Below are positions 9,844-18,431 of a stretch of 64,000 nt of DNA, piece after piece (the stretch's first letter is position 1; every line of letters begins with the position of its first letter). Below the pieces are notes generated by a model. It searched no databases and was not told the origin of the DNA. It worked only from the letters and a program-made list of their open reading frames with translations. Source of the DNA: Streptomyces sp. GQFP. GTDB lineage: Bacteria > Actinomycetota > Actinomycetes > Streptomycetales > Streptomycetaceae. Both the position numbers and the translations under genes were made by a program. The stretch spans positions 3,410,001 through 3,474,000 of the forward strand of contig NZ_CP089312.1 of the NCBI RefSeq assembly GCF_021545335.1. Reading direction: 5' to 3'.

Positions 9844-11567
9844 CAGTACTCCCCCTTGCGGCGGGTGCGTGCCGCGAGGGCCCGCGCGGTGAGCGGCGGT
9901 CCGACGACCACCGCGACGAGCAGGACGGCCGACAGCGCCATCAGCGCGCCGCGCAGCCCGAAGGAGTCGCCGGAGGCGAGGCTGACGGGGTTGGCGACGA
10001 TCGAGGTGTCGCCGCCGGTGCCCGTACCGTCGGCGCTGACCAGCTCGCCGGTGTCGGGGTCGACCGTGCCGCCGGAGGTGCCCCCGGCCGCGGCGCCGGT
10101 CGCGGCATCGGGCGTACCGTCACCGTCGGTGTCCGTACCGCCGGTCGTGCCGCCACTGGCGCTCGTACCGCTGCCGCCCGTGCCGCCCGTGCCGGAGCCG
10201 CCGGTCGACGACGTACCGCCGCTGCCGCTGCCGCTGCCGCCGCTGGTGGCGCCCGGCTTCACCGGGGTCTCCTGGTTCGCGGCGCCGGCGGTGCCGGTGG
10301 AGCACTGCGTGGGGCCCTTCTTGTCGCAGGCCTTGGGGAAGGGGGCGTTCTTGACCAGGGTGTTGACGCCGCCCGAGAAGGTGGGGTTGCGGCACTTGGT
10401 GATGTCGATCGAGGCCGTCGGCGCGCCCGGCACCTTGCGGATCTGCTGGAAGCCCGCCTCGACGAGGTTCTTCGGCAGCGGCGAGTAGCCCAGCTGCTCG
10501 GCCTGCTGCTGGCCGTCGCACAGGAAGTAACGGCTGAACGTGCCAAGGGAGTTGCCCTTGGCCGCGGTGAAGCCGGCCTCCTCCTTCGTGGGCATGATCA
10601 TGTAGCTGTAGCTGGACAGCGGGTAGGTGCGGGAGTCCTGGTTGGCGTAGACCTTGTCGAGGATCTGGGTCAGGTAGTTGACGGACTGCTTGTTCTGGTT
10701 GATCTCGGCCTTGGTCAGGGCCACCGCCACACTCGCGGCGGTCGGCTCGACGTAGTAGTTGTCCTTGTTGAGCACCTTCGCCACGGGGAAGCCGGTGTTC
10801 TTGGCGTAGGAGTACTCGACGTACGTGATGGCGCCTTCGCCGGACGGCTGGCGCACATGGCCGGAGACGCCGAGCGAGCCGGACTTGGAGACCATGGCGG
10901 AGCCGCTGAGCAGCGGGTAGTTGGAGGTCATCCCGCAGTTGCCGCTGCCCCGGCCGGTACGGCCGCAGAAGTCGCTCCAGATGGAGCCGTACTGCTTGGA
11001 CATCCAGGTGGTGAACTGCGCGCTGGTGCCGGAGCCGTCGGAGCGGACGACCGGGACGATCTGGCGGGCCGGCAGGGTCAAGCCGGGGTTGTCCGCGCGG
11101 ATCGCGGAGTCGTTCCACCGGGTGATCTTCCCGGTGAAGATCTTCGCGACGACCGGGCCGGACAGCCGCAGGTTGGTGACCATCTTGCCGTTGATCTTGA
11201 GGTTGTACATGAACGCCGTACCGCCGGCCACGATCGGCATGTAGACGTAGTCGCGCGTCGGCGGCTGGTCCGTGATGCCCTGTTCCTTCAGGCCGTACGG
11301 GATCTCGGAGACCGCGAAGTCGACGGTGTTGTTCTTGAACTGCTCACGGCCCTGCGAGGAGCCGTTGGCGGTGAAGTTGACCGTCATGCCGTAATTGGCC
11401 TTGACGTTGCGGACCCACTGCTGGACGGCGTTGGAGCTCCAGGTCGACCCCGCGCCGGTGATCTTCGCGTAGGTGGCCGCTGCGGCCGGTGGTGTCTGTA
11501 CGGCGAACAGCGCGCACAGCAGTGACAGCACGGTGGCCGCCAGACGGAAACGAGCGGCGGGTTTCAC
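9843..11567 (-). CDS. pstS: PstS-type phosphate-binding protein with C-terminal membrane anchor
   Basis: A 574-residue protein. A signal peptide is followed by a PstS core: GAGSTWSSNAVQQW, NGSSQGREQF and RSDGSGTSAQFTTW are the classic phosphate-contact loops, and the N-terminal half matches PstS throughout. Unlike usual actinobacterial PstS it has no lipobox. A Gly/Ser/Thr-rich linker of about 100 residues precedes one C-terminal TM helix and the tail RTRRKGEY, so it is held as a type I membrane protein and can project outward. GTG at 11567 overlaps the pstA stop (GTGA). It delivers phosphate to PstC/PstA. Confidence 0.88.
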   Translation of the reverse strand: MKPAARFRLAATVLSLLCALFAVQTPPAAAATYAKITGAGSTWSSNAVQQWVRNVKANYGMTVNFTANGSSQGREQFKNNTVDFAVSEIPYGLKEQGITDQPPTRDYVYMPIVAGGTAFMYNLKINGKMVTNLRLSGPVVAKIFTGKITRWNDSAIRADNPGLTLPARQIVPVVRSDGSGTSAQFTTWMSKQYGSIWSDFCGRTGRGSGNCGMTSNYPLLSGSAMVSKSGSLGVSGHVRQPSGEGAITYVEYSYAKNTGFPVAKVLNKDNYYVEPTAASVAVALTKAEINQNKQSVNYLTQILDKVYANQDSRTYPLSSYSYMIMPTKEEAGFTAAKGNSLGTFSRYFLCDGQQQAEQLGYSPLPKNLVEAGFQQIRKVPGAPTASIDITKCRNPTFSGGVNTLVKNAPFPKACDKKGPTQCSTGTAGAANQETPVKPGATSGGSGSGSGGTSSTGGSGTGGTGGSGTSASGGTTGGTDTDGDGTPDAATGAAAGGTSGGTVDPDTGELVSADGTGTGGDTSIVANPVSLASGDSFGLRGALMALSAVLLVAVVVGPPLTARALAARTRRKGEY

Positions 11568-12868
11568 GACGAACTCCCCGGTTGCGTACGGAAGGTGGCG
11601 GGCGGAGTGGGTGGGGCGGCCGGTGCCGTGGCCGGCGTCGCTCGCTCGGCCCGCTCGGACCGCTCGGCCCGCTCGGCGAAGCGACGCGCGTCACGTCGCG
11701 AGGCGACCACGCGGCGGTGTTCCTGGCGGCGGGTCAACTGCCCTGGTCCGCGGCCCCCGATGACGCGCGCGGCCACGAACAGCACGAGCACCAGCGCCAT
11801 GAGCAGCGACGCCGTACCGAACCCGCGGGCGATCATGGTGGGTTCGGGCGACTTGACGTACTCGAAGGTCGCGAACGAGAGGGCCAGCATCGGATCGTGG
11901 AACGGATCGAGGTTCAGCTCCTGGGTCATGCCCGAGGTCAGCATCACCGGGGAGGTCTCGCCGATGCCGCGCGCGGTGCCGAGGATCACCGAAGTGGTCA
12001 GTCCGGAGCGGCAGGTGGGCAGGACGACGTGCCACACCGTGCGCCAGCGGGACGTACCCATGGCGTAGCTCGCCTCGCGCAGGGTGCCTGGCACCAGGCG
12101 GATGACGACGTCGGCGGCGCGGATGATGATCGGCAGCATCATCACCGAGAGGGCGAGCCCCGCGGCGAAGCCGCCCAGATCCACGCCGAGGCTCAGGATC
12201 ACGGTCGCGTAGATGAACAGGCCCGCGACGATCGACGGCAACGCTGTCATCGCCTCGACGATGGTGCGGACGAAGCGCGAGAAGGGGCCCGGCACCTCGG
12301 TGAGGAACACCGCGCAGACCAGGCCGACCGGCACGGTGATCGCCAGCGCGATGGTGATCATGATGAGGGTGCCGACCGCCGCGTGCAGGGCACCGCCGAT
12401 GGTGAGCGGCTCCAGCGGGCCCGCCAGCGTCATGTCCTCGGTGAAGAAGTTCAGGTGCACCAGGGCCGTGCGGCCCTGGACGAGCGCGTACACGACGACG
12501 ATCACGAGGATCGCCACCATCAGGAACCCCATCGACCGCACCATGGCCGCCGCGATCCGGTCCACCACGGCCGGGCCGTCCTCGTCGAGGGAGACGAGCA
12601 GCGCGTACACCAGCAGGAAGAGGCCGTACGCCATCACGACGAACCCGACCGGACCGTTGAACGGCAGCAGCCACACGAACAGCAGCCAGGTCAGCGAGAG
12701 CGCGGCGGAAGCGGCCCCGATCACGGCGTACACATCGGTGTCACGCAACGAGGTGAGGGCACGACGCCGCTCACCGCCCGGATCGGCGGCACGCGACGAA
12801 CCGGGCAGCACCGTACGCGAACGCCTCGACACCTGCCGCGCCCCGGGCGCTTCAGGAGCAACGGTCAT
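11564..12868 (-). CDS. pstA: PstA-type phosphate ABC permease
   Basis: A 434-residue inner-membrane permease with about eight hydrophobic helices. The binding-protein-dependent transport EAA-like loop reads REASYAMGTSRWRTVWHVVLP and the family motif GIGETSPVMLTSG is present. The C-terminus carries an extra basic, then Ala/Pro-rich, tail of about 55 residues that is longer than in typical PstA. The ATG at 12868 is preceded by AGGA 12 bases upstream; an ATG 12 bases further up is less well spaced. It pairs with PstC. A copy of a common intergenic repeat lies in the 147-base gap between the two permease genes. Confidence 0.92.
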   Translation of the reverse strand: MTVAPEAPGARQVSRRSRTVLPGSSRAADPGGERRRALTSLRDTDVYAVIGAASAALSLTWLLFVWLLPFNGPVGFVVMAYGLFLLVYALLVSLDEDGPAVVDRIAAAMVRSMGFLMVAILVIVVVYALVQGRTALVHLNFFTEDMTLAGPLEPLTIGGALHAAVGTLIMITIALAITVPVGLVCAVFLTEVPGPFSRFVRTIVEAMTALPSIVAGLFIYATVILSLGVDLGGFAAGLALSVMMLPIIIRAADVVIRLVPGTLREASYAMGTSRWRTVWHVVLPTCRSGLTTSVILGTARGIGETSPVMLTSGMTQELNLDPFHDPMLALSFATFEYVKSPEPTMIARGFGTASLLMALVLVLFVAARVIGGRGPGQLTRRQEHRRVVASRRDARRFAERAERSERAERATPATAPAAPPTPPATFRTQPGSSS

Positions 12869-12926
12869 GATGGAACTCATTCCTGAAGGGAGCTGGGAAG
12901 AGGGGGGCACGCGACCGCGCCCCAAA

Positions 12927-12958
12927 GGGGCGCGGGGAACTGCGCGACCAGCCACGAC
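12927..12958. repeat. Intergenic repeat GGGGCGCGGGGAACTGCG, copy 1
   Basis: This short element, continuing CGACCAGCCACGAC, recurs at 20849-20880, 26538-26565 (variant) and inverted at 30304-30330. Here it sits inside the pst-like operon between pstC and pstA. It is a known type of scattered Streptomyces intergenic sequence; its role is unknown to me. Confidence 0.85.
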
Positions 12959-13015
12959 GGCGGCGCGGACGACAGACAGCGGACGGACGGCACATCGGCG
13001 CACCCCAGCGAAACC

Positions 13016-14053
13016 TCACGCGTCACTCGTCGCACCCGAACGCGACCGAGCAACGATCGACGACGCGGCGAAGTTGACGACGAGGGTCATCATGAACAGC
13101 GCAAACCCCGCCGCCATCAGCGCGGACATACCGAACTCGCTCGCCTCGCCATAGCGCAGCGCGATCAGCGAGGAGACGGAACTGGTGCCGGCCTGCAGGA
13201 CATGCCACTGGATGTCGAAGGTCTGCGAAATGATCATGAGGACCGCGATGGTCTCGCCCAGCGCACGGCCCAGCCCCAGCATCGTGCCGCCGATCATGCC
13301 GCCCTTGCCGAACGGCAGGACAACGCTGCGGATCATGCCCCAGCGGGTCGCGCCCAGCGCGTACGCCCCCTCGCGCTCACCGGCCGGTGCCTGCGAGAAG
13401 ACCTCGCGCATGATCGAGCAGACGATCGGCGCGATCATCATCCCGACCACGAGCCCGGCGATGAACGTCGAGGAGGTGTACACGCTGGCGGACGCCAACG
13501 GGTCGTTCGGGTCGGCGCCCTGGACGTCGAAGACCGGGATCCAGCCGAAGTAGGCGGAGATCCAGCGGGAGACGGGCAGGACCTTGTCCTGGAGGAAGAA
13601 CACCCCCCACAGGCCGTAGACCACGGACGGGACCGCGGCCATCAGGTCGACGACGCTGATCAGTGTCTGTCTGAGCCGGGGCGGAGCGTATTCGGAGATG
13701 TACAGGGCGGCACCCGTGGCGAGCGGTACGGCCACACAGACGGCGACGGAAGCGATCAGGACGGTCCCGACCAGCACCGCCGCGATCCCGAACCGCCCGC
13801 TGTCCGGCGCCCATTGGGCGGTCGTCAGGAACGACCAGCCGGCCCTGTCCAGCGCCAGCCACGCCCGGTACAGCAGGAAGCCGCCCACGAGCAGCATGAC
13901 GGTGAGCACGAGCCCGCCGCCGGAGCGCAGGACGGCACGGAAGACACGGTCGGGCAGCCCGGGGTCGGCGTACAGCCGTCTGGGCACGTCGTCGGCCGAG
14001 CCCGCCGCGGCGAGCGCGGGCTGCGGCTGTCTGGTTCTTCTCGGCAAGGGCAC
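13016..14053 (-). CDS. pstC: PstC-type phosphate ABC permease
   Basis: A 345-residue permease with about six TM helices. It has the PstC signatures ISEYAPPRLRQTL and SVVYGLWGVFFL, and the cytoplasmic coupling loop EGAYALGATRWGMIRSVVLP followed by GLGRALGETIAVLMI. First gene of the minus-strand block. It starts with GTG at 14053, for which no good ribosome site is visible, but a weak -10 (GAACGT) sits so that transcription could begin at or one base before the GTG. A leaderless message is therefore likely. PHO-box-like repeats lie directly upstream. Confidence 0.93.
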   Translation of the reverse strand: MPLPRRTRQPQPALAAAGSADDVPRRLYADPGLPDRVFRAVLRSGGGLVLTVMLLVGGFLLYRAWLALDRAGWSFLTTAQWAPDSGRFGIAAVLVGTVLIASVAVCVAVPLATGAALYISEYAPPRLRQTLISVVDLMAAVPSVVYGLWGVFFLQDKVLPVSRWISAYFGWIPVFDVQGADPNDPLASASVYTSSTFIAGLVVGMMIAPIVCSIMREVFSQAPAGEREGAYALGATRWGMIRSVVLPFGKGGMIGGTMLGLGRALGETIAVLMIISQTFDIQWHVLQAGTSSVSSLIALRYGEASEFGMSALMAAGFALFMMTLVVNFAASSIVARSRSGATSDA

Positions 14054-14115
14054 GATTCAGACGTTCCGAGCCCCCGATTGACATGCGCATCCTGAAGGGT
14101 TAACGAGAGGTGCCC
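14053..14115 (-). promoter_or_regulatory. Putative PHO-box promoter of the pst-like operon
   Basis: Read on the minus strand, two adjacent 11-nt repeats GGGCACCTCTC (14115-14105) and GTTAACCCTTC (14104-14094) resemble the Streptomyces PhoP box (GTTCACC-type 11-mers). They lie at about -61 to -40 if transcription starts at 14054. The -10 candidate GAACGT is at 14066-14061. The second unit is 10/11 identical to one before the glycopolymer operon. Confidence 0.5.
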
Positions 14116-14171
14116 TGGGGGCAACTTCCGCCGCACCGCCCCCGGTAGCACCGCTTCCGTTCGCGCTTACG

Positions 14172-14585
14172 TCAGGATTCGCCCCACAACTCAGGTCCCA
14201 CGGTGCTCAGTTCGGGCAGCATCCCGCGGAAGCGCTCATAGGAGGAACGACAGGTCGCGTGCCGCTCGTACGTCCGTGCGGAGGCGGCGAGATGACGCCC
14301 CTGCCCGTCCCACAGCACCCACACCCAGCCGCCGCCCCCGGCGCTGTGCTGGATTCCGCCCGAGGTGTCCGCGTGATAGGCGCACAGCCTGACGAAGGCG
14401 GCGCGACAGCGCGCGTGTGTGTCCTGGAAGGTCACCGACACGGCGACCGCCCGCCCGTTGGGCGCGACTAACCGCCAGCCGAACCGGCCCTCCCCGTTGA
14501 TGTCGATCTGACATCTCATACCCGACGCGACGGCGGCGGTTCGCCCCGCTCTCCCTGCCGCGCCCGCTCTGCCCGACCGCTCCAT
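14172..14585 (-). CDS. YegP/DUF1508-like tandem-repeat protein
   Basis: A small cytoplasmic protein of 137 residues from the ATG at 14585, which follows GGGGTGGGGAC; an ATG at 14519 would give 115 residues. Two related segments are visible. FGWRLVAPNGRAVAVSVTF with a following ARCRAAFVRL, and WVWVLWDGQGRHLAASARTY with CRSSYERF, both follow the YegP pattern of a Trp-containing strand, NG/DG turn, xxxS and a Cys/Ala helix. YegP-like proteins are small and of unclear role. It stands alone between the pst-like promoter and the PH-domain genes. Confidence 0.65.
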   Translation of the reverse strand: MERSGRAGAAGRAGRTAAVASGMRCQIDINGEGRFGWRLVAPNGRAVAVSVTFQDTHARCRAAFVRLCAYHADTSGGIQHSAGGGGWVWVLWDGQGRHLAASARTYERHATCRSSYERFRGMLPELSTVGPELWGES

Positions 14586-14722
14586 GTCCCCACCCCCGCC
14601 GCCCGTAGATGAGAGAAAACCGCAGGTACGGCGATGTGGGGCGGCGACAGCAAATCTACTGAGCGGTCAGAGGCAGTTGACAGAGGAAACTGTCGGCCCA
14701 TGACACGGTTCACCTCGAAGTG

Positions 14723-14744
14723 GTCCCTAGGAAACCCCTAGGAC
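14723..14744. promoter_or_regulatory. Inverted repeat in the 14586-14856 intergenic region
   Basis: GTCCCTAGG and CCTAGGAC face each other with a five-base spacer. The region between the YegP-like gene and the PH-domain gene has no convincing gene. The palindrome could be an operator or part of a weak terminator for the PH-domain operon. Confidence 0.4.
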
Positions 14745-14856
14745 AGCCACAGGGAAAGTGCTCGCTGCGGCTACCAGGACAACGTTGCCACAGCAGCCGT
14801 AGTCGCCATTTGAGACGGAATTTACGGGAGAAGCACCCTGCCGCGACGCCGCCCGG

Positions 14857-16539
14857 TCAGCTCCACGCCACCAGCGCCACCACCCACGCGCCCGCGAGCA
14901 CGGCGGCCACCGGCCAGACGGCCCGCCCCCGCTCGGCCACGCCGCTCTCCCCCGACGGCCGCAGCTCGGGGTCGAGGCGCATGGCGGTGAGTTCGGCGGC
15001 CAGCGCGTCGTACGGATGGGTCAGCCCCCAGCGCCGCTGGAGCCGGTCCCAGCGGGGTGCGGAGACCGCCCAGCCGCCGCCCCGCCAGTCGATCTTCAGC
15101 TCCAGGGACCGCCGCCGTACGAACCGGAGGTCGTCCCAGGGCACATGGCGGGGCCCGCGCAGCCCGGCGACCCAGAGACCGGACCGGTCGGCGGTGATAC
15201 GCCAGGCAAGCTTCTGGGGGATGCGCACGGCCCCGTACAGCCCGAGCAGCGGGATGAGCGCCAGCTTCCACGACGAGAGCCCGGAGTCACCGAACCAGGC
15301 CCAGCTCAGCCACAGCCCCCACCACACGAAAAACGCGGCGGCCAACCAGTCCAGCCACCCCGCCCGCCAGTGCCGCACCTTGCTGACGGCCGCCTGCCGC
15401 TCGGCCAACTCCCGCCCCTGAAGCTCCAGTTGGAGACTGCCGGCGGCCTGTTCACGCTGCCGGGCGGCACGTCGGCGACCCGCGTCCGGCGACAGCGGCC
15501 GTACGGGCCCCTCCGACCACTCCGTCAGCGGAGGCTGCTCGGGATCCTCGTCGGCGCTGACGACGAGAACCTCGGCGCCGTCGAAGGGAGCACCGTAGAG
15601 AACGGCTTCCCGGACGGGCCCGAAGGTGTCGTCGTCAAGCCCGAGAAGCACACGCTGAAGGGAGTCGCCCTCGTCCTGTACCTCATCCTCATCCTCATCC
15701 TCGTCGCTGTCCTCATCGTCCTCGTCGCCCTCGTCGTCCTCGTCGAAGGAGGCGAGGTCGACGGTGAACAGGGGTCGCTCGGCGGCGGGATCGTCGGCGG
15801 CGTACACCTCCGTACCGCCCTGCGCGTCATCCCGGACGAGCACGCGGAGCACCGGGACCGGAGCCCCGCGCAGGGCGCCCGCCCGCTGCCGGCCGAGCCA
15901 GGCCGAGGCCAGCGCGGTCACGCCGAGGCCGGCCAGGAAGACGGTGACGACCCAGGCGCCCTGCTGGTCCTGGGTCGAGCCCCAGAGACCGGCGGTGCCT
16001 CCGGTGAGCGCGCCGAGCGCGAGCACGACGAACCCCAGGGCGAACAGCACCCGCCCACGGCGTACGGGAGCCCCGGCGCCCGGCACGAGCACGGCGACGC
16101 CCCCGGCGGCGTCCACGGCCCGCTCCAACTGCTCGCTCCGGGCTCGCAGCCGGACGGCCACGACGGCCCAGGAGCCCAGTACGACCAGCACGCCGAAGGC
16201 GGTCAGCGCCCAGGACTTCGAGGAGGCCTCGACGGCGAGGGCGAGCAGCAGCAGGGGCGCGCCGGCCCACACCAGCTCGGGCCGGGCGAGCACCCACAGC
16301 ACGTACACGGCGAACCCGGCCGCGACGAACGGCCACAGGCCGCCGGCCATCGCCACCAGGGCGCCCACGCACAGCACGAGGGTGGCGAGGCCGGCCGCGA
16401 CCGAGCGGCGCACCCGCAGAAAGGTCCAGCGCGGGGGCAGGGCGGCGGACCAGCGGGCCGCGCGGACGGTGGTCCAGTCCTGGCAGCCGTCGGGTATGGC
16501 GGTGAGGGGCAGCCGCAGCGGCTCGTCGGGGAAGGTCAC
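14857..16539 (-). CDS. Membrane protein with PH-like domain and acidic stretch
   Basis: A 560-residue protein starting with GTG at 16539, five bases after the upstream stop. About six hydrophobic segments lie in the first 250 residues. A strongly acidic low-complexity run of Asp/Glu follows at about 285-310, then a region with a bacterial PH-like fold, two more TM helices and the C-terminal PH-like segment WRITADRSGLWVAGL ... HVPWDDLRFVRRR. The pattern HVPWDDL matches bPH proteins of actinobacteria. One more helix closes the protein. The role is unknown; such proteins are usually envelope-associated. It is co-transcribed with the next PH-domain gene. Confidence 0.72.
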   Translation of the reverse strand: MTFPDEPLRLPLTAIPDGCQDWTTVRAARWSAALPPRWTFLRVRRSVAAGLATLVLCVGALVAMAGGLWPFVAAGFAVYVLWVLARPELVWAGAPLLLLALAVEASSKSWALTAFGVLVVLGSWAVVAVRLRARSEQLERAVDAAGGVAVLVPGAGAPVRRGRVLFALGFVVLALGALTGGTAGLWGSTQDQQGAWVVTVFLAGLGVTALASAWLGRQRAGALRGAPVPVLRVLVRDDAQGGTEVYAADDPAAERPLFTVDLASFDEDDEGDEDDEDSDEDEDEDEVQDEGDSLQRVLLGLDDDTFGPVREAVLYGAPFDGAEVLVVSADEDPEQPPLTEWSEGPVRPLSPDAGRRRAARQREQAAGSLQLELQGRELAERQAAVSKVRHWRAGWLDWLAAAFFVWWGLWLSWAWFGDSGLSSWKLALIPLLGLYGAVRIPQKLAWRITADRSGLWVAGLRGPRHVPWDDLRFVRRRSLELKIDWRGGGWAVSAPRWDRLQRRWGLTHPYDALAAELTAMRLDPELRPSGESGVAERGRAVWPVAAVLAGAWVVALVAWS

Positions 16540-16544
16540 GCGGC

Positions 16545-17192
16545 TCAGCCGACCGCGAGCAGGATCGCCAGCAGTACGGCGCCCGCGGCGGCGGGCGCCA
16601 TGATCTCGTACGCCCACTTCACGGTCACCTCGCCCTGGGAGGTGGCGGCCTTCTCCCTGGCCTCCCACAGCTGCGACAGGTCGTCCATGATCTGGTCGGT
16701 CTGGGCGCGGGTGGGCCCCGGAGGCACGATGGACAGCCCAGGCCGGCCCCCGCCCGCCTCGCGGGCCTCACGCATCTGGGCGCGGTTGGCACGCTTGCGG
16801 GCGCGCAGCGAGACCGGTACGGCCCAGAGCTGGTACTTGGCGCCGGACTCGACGACGACCTCGTTCGAGAAGCTGGACCGGAACCCGGCGACCTCGCCCC
16901 AGGGCACCACGACCACCCGGAAGGGATTGCGCACCCGCAGCCGGTGGTCGTTGGCGAACACGCCGGGGCGCAGGGTGAAGGCGATCACGAGCGGTACGGC
17001 GCAGAGCAGCGCGGCGAGCGCGAGCCACGGGGTCCGCCCGTGCCCGACGATCACGGCGTCGCCACCGAGCCAGCCCGCGAGCCCGAGCAGCAGCACGCCG
17101 GCCACGATCGAGGAGGGTGACCGGTAGGCCCGGTCGGGAGACTCGGGTTTGGCAGGCCCCTGCGCGGGCGACGGATGGTCCGGGGTGGTCAT
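16545..17192 (-). CDS. Small PH-domain membrane protein
   Basis: A 215-residue protein from ATG 17192; upstream in-frame ATGs would read through the intergenic repeat and are rejected. Two close TM helices at about residues 27-70 are followed by the PH-like core FANDHRLRVRNPFRVVVVPWGEVAGFRSSFSNEVV and a cytoplasmic helix. One TM segment ends the protein. The core motif VPWGEVAGF matches the bPH_6-like family of actinobacterial proteins often found next to deoC. Its stop is five bases before the start of the larger PH protein, so the two are likely to be co-translated partners. Confidence 0.78.
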   Translation of the reverse strand: MTTPDHPSPAQGPAKPESPDRAYRSPSSIVAGVLLLGLAGWLGGDAVIVGHGRTPWLALAALLCAVPLVIAFTLRPGVFANDHRLRVRNPFRVVVVPWGEVAGFRSSFSNEVVVESGAKYQLWAVPVSLRARKRANRAQMREAREAGGGRPGLSIVPPGPTRAQTDQIMDDLSQLWEAREKAATSQGEVTVKWAYEIMAPAAAGAVLLAILLAVG

Positions 17193-17271
17193 GCCCCGAT
17201 TCTGCCCGACGCGGCGGGGGAGCCCGGCCGGTGGCCCCGAGCGGGTCCGAGAAGCCTTGTTTCGCCCCCGC

Positions 17272-17421
17272 CGCCACCCCTTGTCCTCAAACGCCGGACG
17301 GGCTGACAAACCAGCCCGTCCGGCGTTTGAGGACAAGGCCGTTCAGGCCGAAAGGGGGGTCTGGGGGCGCAGCCCCCAGGAACGGGATGGGAACGGGTAA
17401 GGGCGGCGGGGGCGAAAACAA
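17272..17421. repeat. Intergenic element, copy 2
   Basis: It has the same core as the element at 4155-4342. A perfect 25-bp stem spans 17281-17305 and 17312-17336 around a six-base loop, and a second hairpin CTGGGGGC/GCCCCCAG lies at 17361-17379. It sits between the divergent PH-domain operon and deoC. The outer left arm of copy 1 is mostly missing here. Confidence 0.88.
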
Positions 17422-17425
17422 CCCC

Positions 17426-17461
17426 TGTACAGCCGCTACGCGCGTAGATATGCTCGGCTTG
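17426..17461 (+). promoter_or_regulatory. deoC promoter with nucleoside-regulon operator
   Basis: -35 candidate TGTACA (17426-17431) is separated by 17 bases from -10 TATGCT (17449-17454). Transcription would start exactly at the G of the GTG at 17461, giving a leaderless message. The perfect palindrome CTACGCGCGTAG (17436-17447) fills the spacer, the classic position for a repressor. Confidence 0.65.
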
Positions 17462-18426
17462 TGACCATGCCCACCACTGCATCAACCGCACTCCCGCTCA
17501 AAGACGTGACCGCGTCCAACAGCACGCTACGCCGCTACCTCCACGGACTCCCCGGCGTCGACGCGGTCGGCCTGGAGGCGCGCGCCGCCTCCCTCGGCAC
17601 GCGTTCCATCAAGACGACCGCGAAGGCGTACGCCATCGACCTCGCCATCTCGATGGTCGACCTGACGACGCTGGAAGGCGCGGACACCGCCGGCAAGGTC
17701 CGGGCCCTCGGCGCCAAGGCGGTCCGCCCCGACCCGACCGACCGCACGGCCCCCGCCACCGCCGCGGTCTGCGTCTACCCCGACATGGTGGCCGTCGCGA
17801 AGGAGGCCGTCGCCGGGTCGACCGTCAAGGTCGCCTCCGTCGCCACCGCCTTCCCGGCCGGCCGCGCCGCACTCCCCGTCAAGCTGGCCGACGTACGCGA
17901 CGCCGTCGCCGCCGGTGCCGACGAGATCGACATGGTCATCGACCGGGGCGCGTTCCTCGCGGGCAACTACCTGAAGGTGTACGAGGAGATCGTCGCCGTG
18001 AAGGAGGCCTGCGGGGCGTCCGCCCGGCTCAAGGTCATCTTCGAGACCGGCGAGCTGTCGACGTACGACAACATCCGGCGCGCGAGCTGGCTCGGCATGA
18101 TCGCCGGGGCGGACTTCATCAAGACGTCCACCGGCAAGGTCGCCGTCAACGCGACGCCCGCGAACACCCTCCTCATGCTGGAGGCCGTCCGGGACTTCCG
18201 CGCGCAGACCGGTGTCCAGGTGGGCGTGAAGCCGGCCGGCGGGATCCGTACGACGAAGGACGCGGTGAAGTTCCTGGTCCTGGTCAACGAGACCGTGGGC
18301 GAGGACTGGCTCGACAACCACTGGTTCCGTTTCGGCGCGTCCTCGCTCCTCAACGACCTGCTGATGCAGCGCCAGAAGCTGACCACGGGCCGCTACTCCG
18401 GCCCCGACTACGTGACGGTGGACTGA
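17461..18426 (+). CDS. deoC: Deoxyribose-phosphate aldolase
   Basis: A 321-residue class I aldolase that splits 2-deoxyribose 5-phosphate into glyceraldehyde 3-phosphate and acetaldehyde, the last step of deoxynucleoside breakdown. The Schiff-base lysine is Lys221 in DFIKTSTGK, and the second active-site lysine is Lys257 in GVKPAGGIRT. The Asp loop DEIDMVID is present. It is longer than the E. coli enzyme (about 260) by an N-terminal extension. No ribosome site precedes the GTG, consistent with a leaderless mRNA; an ATG two codons later is an alternative start. Five bases separate it from the aldehyde dehydrogenase gene that can remove its acetaldehyde product. Confidence 0.97.
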   Translation: MTMPTTASTALPLKDVTASNSTLRRYLHGLPGVDAVGLEARAASLGTRSIKTTAKAYAIDLAISMVDLTTLEGADTAGKVRALGAKAVRPDPTDRTAPATAAVCVYPDMVAVAKEAVAGSTVKVASVATAFPAGRAALPVKLADVRDAVAAGADEIDMVIDRGAFLAGNYLKVYEEIVAVKEACGASARLKVIFETGELSTYDNIRRASWLGMIAGADFIKTSTGKVAVNATPANTLLMLEAVRDFRAQTGVQVGVKPAGGIRTTKDAVKFLVLVNETVGEDWLDNHWFRFGASSLLNDLLMQRQKLTTGRYSGPDYVTVD

Positions 18427-18431
18427 TCACC

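Noticed and set aside
14708..14718. GTTCACCTCGA, a good PHO-box half
   Set aside because: It stands alone, faces the plus strand where no gene starts nearby, and has no adjacent 11-nt partner.
15016..17127. Long plus-strand frame opposite the PH-domain genes
   Set aside because: Composition is typical antisense noise and the minus-strand genes have membrane and PH motifs.
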